Origin: an uncultured Clostridia bacterium
GTDB lineage: Bacteria > Bacillota > Clostridia > Christensenellales > Aristaeellaceae
Direction: 5' to 3'
NCBI GenBank assembly: GCA_934636105.1
Contig: CAKTZR010000010.1
Coordinates: 36,336 to 100,335, forward strand
Length of the DNA: 64,000 nucleotides
Part shown: in pieces, positions 28,129 to 36,324 of the stretch
Numbering within the stretch: position 1 is the stretch's first letter
Layout of the letters: every line of letters starts with the position of its first letter
The notes under the pieces: model-generated
The model's database searches: none
Seen by the model: only the letters and a program-made list of their open reading frames with translations
What the model was told of the DNA's origin: nothing
Position numbers and translations under genes: made by a program

Positions 28129-28758
28129 ATGGAACAAAAAAAAACGTCCCGCCAGCTTCAGGCGGAGGCCTCCCGTGAAAAACTCCAGCAGATTGTGATG
28201 GATTTATGCAAAACCCGCACGCTCGACGAAATCCGCATCAAGGATATCTGTGAGCAGGCGGGCATGTCGCTGGGCAATTTTTATCAATATTTTTCCAGCA
28301 AGGAAGACGCGCTGATTTATTCGTATAAGACCAAGGACGACTGTTGGAGCCGGATGCGCTTTGAGGACATCGCCGATCCGCTCGAACGGGTCAAGCGGAT
28401 TATCGCCACGCACCTGCGCTCGATGACGGAAAATTCCCTCTGCTTCGATACCCAGCTGTATATCGCCCAGCTCAAGCAGTATGGTTCGTATTTCTTCACA
28501 CAGGATCGCTATATCACCCGCATCATGCGCGAAACCGTCGAAGCGGGGCAGCAGGCGGGCGAGTTTGACACACGCCTGACCCCGGCGGAGATCGTCAAGC
28601 GCCTGCTCAACTTTTCGCGCGGGCTGGTGTATAATTACTGCATTGAACACAAAGAAGACCATCCGGCCTGGCTGCAATATGCCTTTGACTGCCAGAGCGA
28701 ATATCTGACGCTGTTTTTAACGCCGGGGTATCGTGAGCGCGCCCGAATCGAAGCCTGA
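28129..28758 (+). CDS. TetR-family transcriptional regulator
   Basis: 209 residues. The N-terminal HTH has the TetR pattern RIKDICEQAGMSLGNFYQYF followed by SSKEDAL, the helix 2-3 DNA-binding region. The C-terminal two thirds is a helical ligand domain with no recognisable specificity. AGGAAGACAGC precedes the ATG at 28129. It is transcribed away from the secreted flavoprotein reductase gene, and the shared 183-bp region carries direct and inverted repeats, so it probably represses that gene and itself in response to the substrate or a related compound. Confidence 0.92.
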   Translation: MEQKKTSRQLQAEASREKLQQIVMDLCKTRTLDEIRIKDICEQAGMSLGNFYQYFSSKEDALIYSYKTKDDCWSRMRFEDIADPLERVKRIIATHLRSMTENSLCFDTQLYIAQLKQYGSYFFTQDRYITRIMRETVEAGQQAGEFDTRLTPAEIVKRLLNFSRGLVYNYCIEHKEDHPAWLQYAFDCQSEYLTLFLTPGYRERARIEA

Positions 28759-28778
28759 TGCCTGCAAAAGAACGCAAA

Positions 28779-28816
28779 AAACGGGGCTGTCCGCATGGCA
28801 CAGCCCCGTTTCATAT
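28779..28816. terminator. Bidirectional terminator between convergent tetR and HMA-operon genes
   Basis: A perfect 12-bp stem, AAACGGGGCTGT (28779-28790) with ACAGCCCCGTTT (28800-28811), flanked by an A-run on the left and T-rich sequence on the right. Confidence 0.9.
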
Positions 28817-28824
28817 GCTCTTTT

Positions 28825-29100
28825 TTACGCTTCCGCCGCAACAGCCGCGCCCTCGACGGTCACGCTCTGCTCCTGAAGCTCCTTCTCGGCGATGAGATCC
28901 TCGATGGTCTCCTTGGTGCGCATCAGGTCCTCGACGGACATGGTCTCAAAGCCCGCTGTCGGGGTCTTCACCTTCACGCCGTGGCGGTTGAGGAACGCAT
29001 CCACCTTCTCCTCGTTGTGCTTGTAGACCGCAAAGCCCACTAGACTCGCGCCCACGCCGATCAAAACGCCCTTGACCATCGGATTATTCCAGCTAACCAT
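28825..29100 (-). CDS. Small membrane protein of the P1B-ATPase operon
   Basis: 91 residues. One transmembrane helix near 7-25 (MVKGVLIGVGASLVGFAVY) is followed by a charged, helical tail ending in alanine-rich sequence. AAAAAAGGAGGAAAAAATT lies before ATG at 29100, a very strong ribosome site. No catalytic or metal motif is seen. It is the last gene of the row headed by HMA-like proteins and the P-type ATPase. An R2 hairpin cluster separates it from the preceding gene, which may let it be expressed at a different level. Confidence 0.7.
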   Translation of the reverse strand: MVSWNNPMVKGVLIGVGASLVGFAVYKHNEEKVDAFLNRHGVKVKTPTAGFETMSVEDLMRTKETIEDLIAEKELQEQSVTVEGAAVAAEA

Positions 29101-29130
29101 AATTTTTTCCTCCTTTTTTCTGATAGAACG

Positions 29131-29375
29131 CTTGGGACGCTGTCCCAAACCCTGCCAAGAACCTGAGGTTCTTGGATTTCCCACTACATTTATCGCTTTG
29201 CGATAAATGGGAAAATTCGTTATTTTGATGTCGGATAGTCCAGAAACCTCAAGCTTCTGGTGGGGGGATCGAAACCACGCGCCCGTTGTGCGGGATTCAG
29301 CGTGGTGAAGATCGGAAATCGCAAGGAGCCAAAGGCGACTATGCGAGTTTCCCGGGCTTGGGGGCAAAGCCCCCA
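29131..29375. repeat. R2 hairpin repeat, expanded copy
   Basis: A row of hairpins: TTGGGAC/GTCCCAA (29132-29148), CCAAGAACC-TGA-GGTTCTTGG, ATTTATCG-CTTTG-CGATAAAT, CCAGAAACC-TCA-AGCTTCTGG, and finally TTGGGGGC-AAA-GCCCCCA (29358-29375). The first two match the R2 copy at 8185-8234 in order and spacing. It fills the gap between two genes of the P1B-ATPase row and encodes nothing recognisable. Confidence 0.65.
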
Positions 29376-29378
29376 TCG

Positions 29379-30086
29379 TCACCCCTTCTTCGCCATCATT
29401 TCCATGCCGCGCTGGAGCATGCTGCCCGCATACGCGACGCCGCCGCCGTCGCCGTTCCCCTTCACCGGGGTCAGACTGATGGAGTTGCCCGCGCGCCGTA
29501 CCATGTAGACCTGCTCGCGCGGCTCCTGCGGAATCAGATGACGGCCAAACGTCAGCGCCCAGGCCAGCGCGCTGGCCTGCATGCCGTTCGTCTTGCCGAT
29601 GGAATTGATTAAGTATACCACAGACATCACTTCCGGGTCAAAGCTGCCGCGCGCGTGCAGCTCCTGATAGCCGTGTTCGGCCACCGCCGCCAGCGTCGTG
29701 CCGACGGAAAGCCAGCGCGTGAACCGCGTCAGCGTCGAACCCATCAGCGTCAGCGACCCGTCCAGCGCAATGCAGCACAGCGCCAGATAGCCGCTCGGCG
29801 CCATCGAAAAGCCTTCCTCCTCGGAATGCTTGATGTGCAGCAGCGCCGTGCCGACCAGCCCGGCGTAAACCGCGCCGATTTTCACCAGCAGCTGTTCCTC
29901 CGTCACCGTCAGCTGGTCGTATTCGCACAGCAGCGTCCCGATGCGCGGGTTGTAGCGGCAGTGCGTCATCCCCTTGATGCCCAGAAACGGCACGTCGCTC
30001 CGAATCGGCTTTTCCAGCTGAAAGCGGATGCGGCCGGGCATCGCGCTGAGCACCTCCAAGTGAAGCGCTCCCTTTTCGTTTCTCAT
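29379..30086 (-). CDS. HMA-like-domain membrane protein, C-terminal partner of P1B ATPase
   Basis: 235 residues. Residues 8-65 form an HMA-2-like ferredoxin fold with AMPGRIRFQL and MTHCRYNPRIGTLLCEYD; the CxxC metal site of ordinary HMA domains is missing. Two hydrophobic segments follow (near 98-118 and 125-140), then a helical region and a glycine-rich tail. It starts 3 bp after the ATPase stop codon. It could be a regulatory or assembly partner of the ATPase; no direct function is known to me. Confidence 0.7.
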   Translation of the reverse strand: MRNEKGALHLEVLSAMPGRIRFQLEKPIRSDVPFLGIKGMTHCRYNPRIGTLLCEYDQLTVTEEQLLVKIGAVYAGLVGTALLHIKHSEEEGFSMAPSGYLALCCIALDGSLTLMGSTLTRFTRWLSVGTTLAAVAEHGYQELHARGSFDPEVMSVVYLINSIGKTNGMQASALAWALTFGRHLIPQEPREQVYMVRRAGNSISLTPVKGNGDGGGVAYAGSMLQRGMEMMAKKG

Positions 30087-30089
30087 CGC

Positions 30090-32267
30090 TTAGCGGCCCT
30101 CCATCGGCGGGAAGAACATCAGCCGCAGCGAGTTCGCAACGACCAGAATCGTGGACGCGTTGTGCATCAGCGCGCTCATCATCACGGAAATGCCGCTGGC
30201 CGCGCCCAAAATCAGGCCGACCGTGTTGATGCCGATGACGATGGCGAAGTTCTGCTGCACGATGTGCATCGTCGCGCGGGAGAGCCTGCGCAGTTCGGGG
30301 ATCATCATCGGATCGTCGCGGCTGATGACCACGTCGCTGGTCTCCATCGCGATATCCGTGGACTTGCTGCCCAGCGAAATGCCCACGTCCGCATACGCCA
30401 GCGCAGGCGCGTCGTTGATGCCGTCGCCGACCATCACCACGCCGTTGCCCTGCGTCTGCAGGCGAAGCACCGCTTCCGCCTTCTGTTCCGGCAGAAGCTG
30501 CGCCTTGAAGCCGTCCACGCCGACCTGCTCGGCCACGGCGCGCGCCTGCGGCTCCATATCGCCCGTCAGGATTTCGATATCGCCCACGCCGTCATAACGC
30601 AGGGCATTGACCGCGCGGCGCACGTTGTCGCGCGGGCTGTCCATCGCGAACAGCACCGCCACGAGCTTGTCATCCACACCGACATAATTCGGAATCGCAC
30701 CCTGACCATCCGGAATCGCCTTCGCGGTGGTCACGCCGTTTTCCTTCATGTATTTCATGTTGCCGACGCGGACGATGTGTCCGTCCACATCGGTTCGGCT
30801 GCCGCGCGAAACCTCGGTGATGATCTCTCCGTGGTCGAGCGCCGTCGCGCCGATCTGACGGCCATAGCCCAGAATCGCGCTGGCCAGCGGATGCGTGCTC
30901 GTCTCCTCCGCCGCCATGGCGTAGGCCAGCACCTCGCGCTCGTCCATGTCGTCATCCAGAACGGTCATGGAAACGACCTTCGGCTTGCCCTCGGTCACGG
31001 TACCGGTCTTATCCAGCAGCACGGTGTTCGCGCCGCTCATCTGCTCGATGTATGCGCCGCCCTTGATGAGCACGCCCTGCTTGACCGCCGTGTTGATGGC
31101 TGCGGAGAACGCCGTCGCCGTGGAGAGCTTGATGCCGCACGAATAATCAATGACCAGCATCTTCAGCGCCTTCTGCGAGTTATGCGTCACCAGCCAGACG
31201 GACAGGCAGAGCAGGAAGTTCAGCGGCACGAGATAATTCGAGAATTTATCCGCATAGCGCTGAATCGGCGCTTTTTTCAGTTCGCTGGCTTCCACCATGC
31301 CCACGATGCGGGAAACCACCGTCTGATCGCCGACCTTGTTCGCCCTGACCTGAATGTTGCCGCTCTTGACCACCGTGCCCGCGAAGACCTCGTCGCCCGC
31401 GCGCTTTTCAACCGGCACAAACTCGCCGGTGATTGCGCTCTGATCGATGACAGCCACGCCGGAAGCAATCACGCCGTCCACCGCGATCTTCTCGCCCGTG
31501 TGCACCGCCACGGTGTCGCCCGCGTGCAGCTGCGCAATCGGGGTGCGCGCCACGCGGCCATCCTCCAGCACCTTCCACACGTCGCCGTCGTCCGCGGAGA
31601 GCATCTTCTTGATGGAGGAGCGCGTCCGCTCGATGGTGTAGGAGGTCATCAGTTCGGCCAAATCCGACAGCGCCAAAATCATCAGCGCGGAATGCGGCGT
31701 GCCGAGCATCAGGCTCGCGACGATGGAGGTCACGGTCAGGAAATCGGCGTTCGGCCGCATGTCCTTCTTGAGTCCTTCGAGCGCGCTCTTGGCCATCGGC
31801 GCGGAAAGGCCGAGACTCGCCAGCGCTTCCAGCGAGGTGAAATTCGCCAGCGCGCCGCCCAGCAGCGGGGCGGTAAGGAGCGTGTTGCCCAACACCATCG
31901 CGCCCGCGTTCACCGCCAGCCGCTTGGCCAGACGGGCAGTCGTCATCGGCTGCTCGGCCGTCTCCTCCTTGCCGCTCGCATGGCGCGCGCGCAGGGCGGG
32001 CATCGCATAGCGCGCCAGCACCATATCCGCGCATTCCACCAGCGCCGCGGAATCCAGCTTGTTTTGATCGTATTCCAGCAAAACGCTGCCCGTGCAGGGC
32101 GTCACCTGCACGCGGCGCACGCCGACAATCGCGGCCAGCTCCCCGGCCACGTCCATGCGCGCGTCAAACAGAAAGCCCAGCCCATCAACCCGCAGGCGAA
32201 GCCGCCCCGGCAGGCTGCTGGCGATCTGTCCCTTCATCCAATCCTTGTTTGATTCTCTGCGAAGCAT
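30090..32267 (-). CDS. P1B-type heavy-metal-transporting ATPase with HMA-2-like N-terminus
   Basis: 725 residues. An N-terminal HMA-like domain (LPGRLRLRV at 19-27) lacks CxxC. The transport core is complete: TGE at 280-282, phosphorylation site DKTGT at 419-423, HP at 459-460, and hinge GDGINDAP at 614-621. The membrane metal site, normally CPC, reads DYSCGIKLS (Ser-Cys-Gly at 376-378), with no proline or second cysteine. It should export a transition metal using ATP; the metal cannot be told from this motif. It begins 4 bp after an HMA-like gene and is followed at once by another. Confidence 0.88.
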   Translation of the reverse strand: MLRRESNKDWMKGQIASSLPGRLRLRVDGLGFLFDARMDVAGELAAIVGVRRVQVTPCTGSVLLEYDQNKLDSAALVECADMVLARYAMPALRARHASGKEETAEQPMTTARLAKRLAVNAGAMVLGNTLLTAPLLGGALANFTSLEALASLGLSAPMAKSALEGLKKDMRPNADFLTVTSIVASLMLGTPHSALMILALSDLAELMTSYTIERTRSSIKKMLSADDGDVWKVLEDGRVARTPIAQLHAGDTVAVHTGEKIAVDGVIASGVAVIDQSAITGEFVPVEKRAGDEVFAGTVVKSGNIQVRANKVGDQTVVSRIVGMVEASELKKAPIQRYADKFSNYLVPLNFLLCLSVWLVTHNSQKALKMLVIDYSCGIKLSTATAFSAAINTAVKQGVLIKGGAYIEQMSGANTVLLDKTGTVTEGKPKVVSMTVLDDDMDEREVLAYAMAAEETSTHPLASAILGYGRQIGATALDHGEIITEVSRGSRTDVDGHIVRVGNMKYMKENGVTTAKAIPDGQGAIPNYVGVDDKLVAVLFAMDSPRDNVRRAVNALRYDGVGDIEILTGDMEPQARAVAEQVGVDGFKAQLLPEQKAEAVLRLQTQGNGVVMVGDGINDAPALAYADVGISLGSKSTDIAMETSDVVISRDDPMMIPELRRLSRATMHIVQQNFAIVIGINTVGLILGAASGISVMMSALMHNASTILVVANSLRLMFFPPMEGR

Positions 32268-32271
32268 ATTT

Positions 32272-32658
32272 TCAACCTTCTTTGGCTTGCGGAAGCCGCA
32301 GAATCAGCCGCCGGCGCACAACCTGCTCCAGCTTCTGTTCGTCTGCCTCCTCCGGCTTGATCTCTTTGGCGATTTCAAGCCCTGTGTCCACAACGATATC
32401 CACCCAGCGCAGAATCTGACGGCTGCCGGTCGTCTGCGCGTCATAGAGCACGAGCACCGTGCCGATGCGCGCGTTGACAGTGACATCCGTCACGCCGGGG
32501 AGCATCGTCAAAACATCCTGAACATAATGCAGATAGGGCAGCGCCTCCTTGGGCAGCTGCTCGCTGTGGCGAAAGCGCATGCGCAGCCGCCCCGGCAGGT
32601 CGCATTCCACACGCGGCTTGAGGCAGTGGCGCAGAAACGTTTCTCCAACGATATTCAC
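32272..32658 (-). CDS. Small HMA-like-domain protein
   Basis: 128 residues. After a short N-terminus it has CDLPGRLRMRF and VTVNARIGTVLVLYD, the same PGR-type HMA-2 pattern as its neighbours, again without CxxC. The C-terminal 45 residues are charged and helical. GTG at 32658 overlaps the previous gene's stop by 4 bp (GTGA). Probably a soluble or peripheral partner of the P1B ATPase encoded 4 bp downstream. Confidence 0.72.
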   Translation of the reverse strand: MNIVGETFLRHCLKPRVECDLPGRLRMRFRHSEQLPKEALPYLHYVQDVLTMLPGVTDVTVNARIGTVLVLYDAQTTGSRQILRWVDIVVDTGLEIAKEIKPEEADEQKLEQVVRRRLILRLPQAKEG

Positions 32659-33221
32659 GGGCGATCCCCCCCGAACAGGCGGGCAGCCCACCAAAGCAGC
32701 GTCATTGCGCCCGGCACAGCCAGACCCGCGAGCCGCCACTCCTTAATCGCCAGCACGGAAAGCGCCGTTCCGGCGAGCATTTTGCCATCCATCAGACCGT
32801 TGGTCGCGCCCATCACGCCGCGATCCACCGCATCCAGAATCGTGTGCAGGCCGCTTTCCATGCGGCTCTTCTGCTTGCCGCTGATCGCCGCGTCCAAGCC
32901 CAGCAGCTTGATGACCGCGCCCTCGATGACGGCGGCCTCAACCCTGCGCTCGTCATAACACACGAGCACGCTGCCCGTGCGCGGCTCAAGCTCCACGCGA
33001 TGCACCACGCCCGTGCCGAGCAGCTGCTCCCGCGCCTGCTCGGCCTGCTCCATGCCGCCCGAAAGGGACAGCACAACCAGCCGCATGCGGCCGGGGATGC
33101 TGGCTCGCACCTCAAGAATCCCTTTGAAGGAGGGCAGCTTCATCAAATTGTGTTGCGGCTCTTTCGGCGCGGACAGGGCCAGCACGCCCAGCACCGCCGC
33201 CGCGGTTAAACCGTAATTCAC
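32655..33221 (-). CDS. HMA-like-domain membrane protein, first gene of P1B operon
   Basis: 188 residues. A short hydrophobic N-terminal helix (GLTAAAVLGVLALSA) precedes an HMA-2-like domain (ASIPGRMRLVVLSL, then ELEPRTGSVLVCYDERR) and two C-terminal membrane segments (near 140-175). No CxxC is present. GTG at 33221 with GGGAG 10 bp upstream is the likely start. It leads a five-gene row with the ATPase in the middle. Confidence 0.7.
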   Translation of the reverse strand: MNYGLTAAAVLGVLALSAPKEPQHNLMKLPSFKGILEVRASIPGRMRLVVLSLSGGMEQAEQAREQLLGTGVVHRVELEPRTGSVLVCYDERRVEAAVIEGAVIKLLGLDAAISGKQKSRMESGLHTILDAVDRGVMGATNGLMDGKMLAGTALSVLAIKEWRLAGLAVPGAMTLLWWAARLFGGDRP

Positions 33222-33239
33222 GCTTTTTCAACTCCCTTC

Positions 33240-33283
33240 GGAAGCCGTTTGAAGGGCGCGTTTTCCGCCCGTCAGCAGCTTCC
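33240..33283 (-). promoter_or_regulatory. Nested hairpin in the leader of the P1B-ATPase operon
   Basis: GGAAGC (33240-33245) pairs with GCTTCC (33278-33283), enclosing GGGCG (33254-33258) with CGCCC (33266-33270). It lies between the promoter and the first start codon and could control translation or transcript stability. It does not match a riboswitch that I recognise. Confidence 0.45.
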
Positions 33284-33297
33284 TTTTTTGCGTGTAT

Positions 33298-33327
33298 ACT
33301 GTATCACTTGCTCCCCGCATTTGTCAA
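33298..33327 (-). promoter_or_regulatory. Promoter of the P1B-ATPase operon
   Basis: Minus strand perfect TTGACA (33327-33322), 18-bp spacer, TACAGT (33303-33298). The leader to the GTG start is about 70 nt and holds a nested hairpin. Confidence 0.6.
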
Positions 33328-33353
33328 CACAAATCAAGCGTCCGCGCGGGAAA

Positions 33354-33491
33354 AACTCCTTCCGTCTGCCCTTGGCAGACACCTCCCTCAAAGAGGGAGG
33401 CCTTCTTGTGCTTCTCTCATTACGGTTCCAAAAATAACGCAAAAAAGCTCCCTGATTGAGAGAGCTGTCAGCGAAGCTGACTGAAGGAGTC
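33354..33491. repeat. R1 dispersed repeat, copy 4
   Basis: Starts AACTCCTTCCGTC and ends GACTGAAGGAGTC, with inner hairpins CTGCC-CTTGGCAG, CCTCCCTC-AAA-GAGGGAGG, CTCCCT...GAGAGAG and GTCAGCGAAGCTGAC. It begins 1 bp after the TAA stop of the ZinT-like gene on the minus strand. Confidence 0.78.
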
Positions 33492-33492
33492 G

Positions 33493-34176
33493 TTACTCCT
33501 CCTCGGAAGCGTTCTCGGTGCAGAACAGCTCGATGCAGTTGTCGATCATCTCGTCATCCGCATCTTCCAGCATGCCCGCAGCCTGCCAGAACGCGTACTT
33601 GCCTTCGTACATCTGACCCAGCGCTTCGATGTCGTCGCCATAGCGGAACTCGATGTGCCAGGTCGTCGCGGGGGTGTCCGGCGCAAGGCAGATGTAGGTG
33701 AACTCGCCCGCGTCCGCGTCGTCGGTCTTGTAGGCATAGCAGGAAATGGCTTCCGGCAGCTCCTGCACGTAGGTATAGCTGTGGGAGAAGACCTCGTTGC
33801 CGTTCTCGTCCAGACCCGTCACGGTGTTGCCGTCAAAGACAAACTTGCTCACGCCTTCGGTGAAGTAGCAGTCAAAGCGCATGCTGTCCGGATCGGTCGC
33901 ATAGGCTTCCACGGCTTCTGGGCCGTAGATTTCGGCGGTGGTGGAAGCGCGCAGCATATCGGCAACCGCCTGGGCGTTCTCCTCGCCGACGACCTCCGCG
34001 CTGTGGCTGAGCCACACCTCGTCATACTCCGGCTTGTTGAGCACGGAGAACAGCGGCACATACGTACCCGCGACGTCCTCCATCAGCTGCGCGGGATCAA
34101 TCGCTTCCTCGGCCACGGCGAAGGGCATGACCAGCGCAAGCGCTGTCAGCAGGGCGGCAAAACGGAACTTCTTCAT
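33493..34176 (-). CDS. Secreted ZinT-like (YodA) metal-binding lipocalin-type protein
   Basis: 227 residues with a signal peptide (MKKFRFAALLTALALVMPFA, cleavage near AVA/EE). The order of segments resembles ZinT: an early WLSHSAE-like helix, FVFDGNTVTGLDENG, FSHSYTYVQ, then a late TTWHIEFRYGDD followed by YAFWQAAGML. Those match the HxH region and the terminal Tyr/Trp helix of ZinT and of the AdcA C-terminal domain. ZinT proteins bind zinc or cadmium outside the membrane. There is no poly-histidine loop and only some metal ligands are evident, so metal binding is inferred. The gene has its own promoter with a GTTAG-N6-CTAAC site just downstream of the -10 box. Confidence 0.65.
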   Translation of the reverse strand: MKKFRFAALLTALALVMPFAVAEEAIDPAQLMEDVAGTYVPLFSVLNKPEYDEVWLSHSAEVVGEENAQAVADMLRASTTAEIYGPEAVEAYATDPDSMRFDCYFTEGVSKFVFDGNTVTGLDENGNEVFSHSYTYVQELPEAISCYAYKTDDADAGEFTYICLAPDTPATTWHIEFRYGDDIEALGQMYEGKYAFWQAAGMLEDADDEMIDNCIELFCTENASEEE

Positions 34177-34198
34177 TTTAATCCATCCTCTCCTTTCT

Positions 34199-34253
34199 GT
34201 TAGCTTTTGCTAACTGATGGCAATATCATAACACTGTTTCAAATCTTTTTCAA
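34199..34253 (-). promoter_or_regulatory. Promoter and palindromic operator of the ZinT-like gene
   Basis: Minus strand TTGAAA (34253-34248), 17-bp spacer, TATGAT (34230-34225). Downstream lies the perfect 16-bp palindrome GTTAGC-TTTT-GCTAAC (34199-34214), between the -10 box and the ribosome site. The same site type overlaps the start of the methyltransferase operon at 38375-38390. Confidence 0.7.
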
Positions 34254-34286
34254 GACAAAAAAAGAGGCTTTTCGCCCCTTTTTGGA
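34254..34286. terminator. Terminator of the methyltransferase/ABC/YgbA-like operon
   Basis: AAAAAGAGGC pairs with GCCCCTTTTT around a short TTTTC loop, with A- and T-runs on both sides, so it can act in both directions. It lies beyond the stop codon of the YgbA-like gene. Confidence 0.7.
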
Positions 34287-34291
34287 TTTTT

Positions 34292-34307
34292 GTTAGATTT
34301 AACTAAT
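34292..34307. promoter_or_regulatory. Third GTTAG-N6-CTAAT operator-like site
   Basis: GTTAG-ATTTAA-CTAAT, 9 of 10 arm positions identical to the palindrome at 34199-34214. It lies about 40 bp upstream of the ZinT-like promoter -35 box and could be a distal operator. It may also be a chance match in AT-rich sequence. Confidence 0.4.
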
Positions 34308-34324
34308 TTTTTGTAAATTTCGAA

Positions 34325-34669
34325 TTACGCTTCCAGTTTCTTCTTTTCCTTCTGCGTTTCAATCACATGCCGCACCGCCATCACGGGATGATGCAGCATC
34401 ATCCGCGGGCCGGAATAGCGCATCACCTCGCGGATTTTGGCCCGCATTTCGGGCTTGTAGCAATGCACGCGGCAGTTCGCGCAGAAGGTCTTCGTCTCCA
34501 TAAACGGGCAGCGGTCGCTGCGGCTCCTCGCGTATGCGTCCAGCGCCGCGCATTCGGGGCAGAGTGTCTTCCCTCGCGTGCCGTGATGGCCGTGACAATA
34601 CAGCGCGATCATCAGCGATACGGTTTCTTTCTCCCGCTGGCGCTTCTTCTCGATTTTTGCTTTATCCAT
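34325..34669 (-). CDS. YgbA-like (nitrous oxide-stimulated promoter family) protein
   Basis: 114 residues, very basic. Cysteines and histidines are grouped as YCHGHHGTRGKTLCPEC, DRCPFMETKTFCANC and RVHCYKPEMRAKIREVMRYSGPRM (pieces), the full signature of the YgbA family. The spacing of the cysteines suggests metal or Fe-S binding. In enterobacteria ygbA belongs to the nitric-oxide (NsrR) response; its biochemical role is not established. Its ATG overlaps the stop of the CydC-like gene (ATGA), making it the last gene of the methyltransferase/ABC operon. Confidence 0.85.
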   Translation of the reverse strand: MDKAKIEKKRQREKETVSLMIALYCHGHHGTRGKTLCPECAALDAYARSRSDRCPFMETKTFCANCRVHCYKPEMRAKIREVMRYSGPRMMLHHPVMAVRHVIETQKEKKKLEA

Positions 34670-36324
34670 CAGCTCACCCGTCCCTGCTCGGCCGTATAGA
34701 CCTTATCCGCCGTCGCCATCGTGCTGGGGCGGTGCGAAACGAGCACAATCGCCCGTCTGTCCTTCTCCCGCTTCAAGGCGCGTAGAATGACGGCTTCGTT
34801 CAGGCTATCGAGGTTGCTCGTCGGCTCGTCCAGCAGCATCAGCGGCGCGTCGTGCAGAAACGCGCGCGCCAGCCCGAGCCGCTGTTTTTCGCCGCCGGAA
34901 AGCGTGTCGCCCAGCTCGCCGACGGGCGTATCATAGCCCTGCGGCAGAGAGAGGATGAACTCGTGCACGGATGCTTTTTGGCACGCGGCTTCCAGCTCCT
35001 CCTGCGTCGCGTCCGCCTTGGCGATGCGCAGGTTGGCGGCAATGCTGTCGTGGAACAGGTGCGTTTCCTGCTCAACAAAGCTCTCCATATCGCGCAGGTT
35101 GTCCGTGTTGATGTTTTCCACGGAGGTATCCGAAATCGCGATTCGGCCGGAATCGACCTGCCAGAATCGCATGAGCAGGCGAAGCAGCGTCGATTTGCCG
35201 CTTCCGCTTTTGCCGACGATGCCCGTGATGCCCGTTTTGCCGATTTCCACCGAGAAATCGCGCAGAACCGTCTCCCCGCCGTAGCCGAAGGTGACGTGTT
35301 CCGCCGCCGCGCCGTCGTAAGCAGCCGTCTTTTGGCCGACGACATCCGGCGTCTGCGGCGCTTCTTCCAGAATGTCGAGCACGCGGTTGCCCGCCGCCAG
35401 CGTGCTTTGCAGCGTCGTTCCCAGCGCGGAGAGCGCCACCACCGGGCCAAAGCTGCTCAGCTGTGCCAGCGTCGCCAGCAGCAGGCCGTCAAACCCGATT
35501 TTTCCGGCGTTGTAGAGCAGACCCGCCGCCAGCAGCATGGCAAAATCAAACAGCAGCACGACGGCGTTCGTCACCGCCGAGGACGTGCCGGCCGTGCGCT
35601 TCATCTTTTCTTCGGTCTGCGCCAGCTCGTCCGTTCGGCAGTTCATCTCCGCCAGACGGTTTTGCCCCGCGCCGAATTGCAGAATTTCGCCCAGGCCGCG
35701 CAGGCTCTCCAGCACAAAACTGCTCATCTCGCCGGACTGCCTGCGCAGATTCGCGCCGTCCTGCCCGCTTCGCTTCGAAGCCGCCAGCGGCAGCAGCACG
35801 CCGACCGCCGCATACGCAACGAGCGCCAGCAGGCCCAGCAGCGCATGAAAATGGCCGATATAGACGACCATCACCACGGTGAACAGCGCCGCAATCGCCG
35901 CCGGAGAGATTGTGTGCGCATAAAAGACCTCCAGCAGCTCGATATCCGACGTAATCAGCGCGATCAAATCGCCGCGGTCGCGCCCCTCCAGCTTCGCCGG
36001 GCAGAGCCGACGCAGCGCGCCAAACACCTGATCGCGGATATGCGCCAGCAGCTTAAAGGCGATGAAATGGTTGCTCGCCTGTTCGCCGTAGCGCAGGCCG
36101 CCGCGCACCAGCGCGCAGACTGCCGCCAGCGCCAGCGCCGCCGTCATGGACAGCGAGCCGATCCCCAGCGCCGCCAGCACGCCGTATCCCGCAAAGATCG
36201 TCACGAACGCCGCGCACAGGTTGCCGATAAGGCCCATCGCAATCGCCAGCGCCATGTATCCGCCGAGCGGGCGCACCAGCCCCGCCAGCTTCAGCATCAC
36301 TTTGCCGTTGCTCCGTCTGCTCAT
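34669..36324 (-). CDS. CydC-like ABC transporter half (membrane plus ATPase)
   Basis: 551 residues, normal for a fused half-transporter. The first 300 residues have six membrane helices; the ATPase follows with Walker A VGKSGSGKST near 365, Q-loop FVEQETHLFHDS, signature LSGGEKQR near 470, Walker B LMLLDEPTSNLD and H-loop SHR. Similarity by eye is to CydC of the CydDC thiol exporter and related heme/thiol transporters. It overlaps the CydD-like pseudogene by 4 bp. Its expected partner is broken, so it may be non-functional or form a homodimer. Confidence 0.85.
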   Translation of the reverse strand: MSRRSNGKVMLKLAGLVRPLGGYMALAIAMGLIGNLCAAFVTIFAGYGVLAALGIGSLSMTAALALAAVCALVRGGLRYGEQASNHFIAFKLLAHIRDQVFGALRRLCPAKLEGRDRGDLIALITSDIELLEVFYAHTISPAAIAALFTVVMVVYIGHFHALLGLLALVAYAAVGVLLPLAASKRSGQDGANLRRQSGEMSSFVLESLRGLGEILQFGAGQNRLAEMNCRTDELAQTEEKMKRTAGTSSAVTNAVVLLFDFAMLLAAGLLYNAGKIGFDGLLLATLAQLSSFGPVVALSALGTTLQSTLAAGNRVLDILEEAPQTPDVVGQKTAAYDGAAAEHVTFGYGGETVLRDFSVEIGKTGITGIVGKSGSGKSTLLRLLMRFWQVDSGRIAISDTSVENINTDNLRDMESFVEQETHLFHDSIAANLRIAKADATQEELEAACQKASVHEFILSLPQGYDTPVGELGDTLSGGEKQRLGLARAFLHDAPLMLLDEPTSNLDSLNEAVILRALKREKDRRAIVLVSHRPSTMATADKVYTAEQGRVS

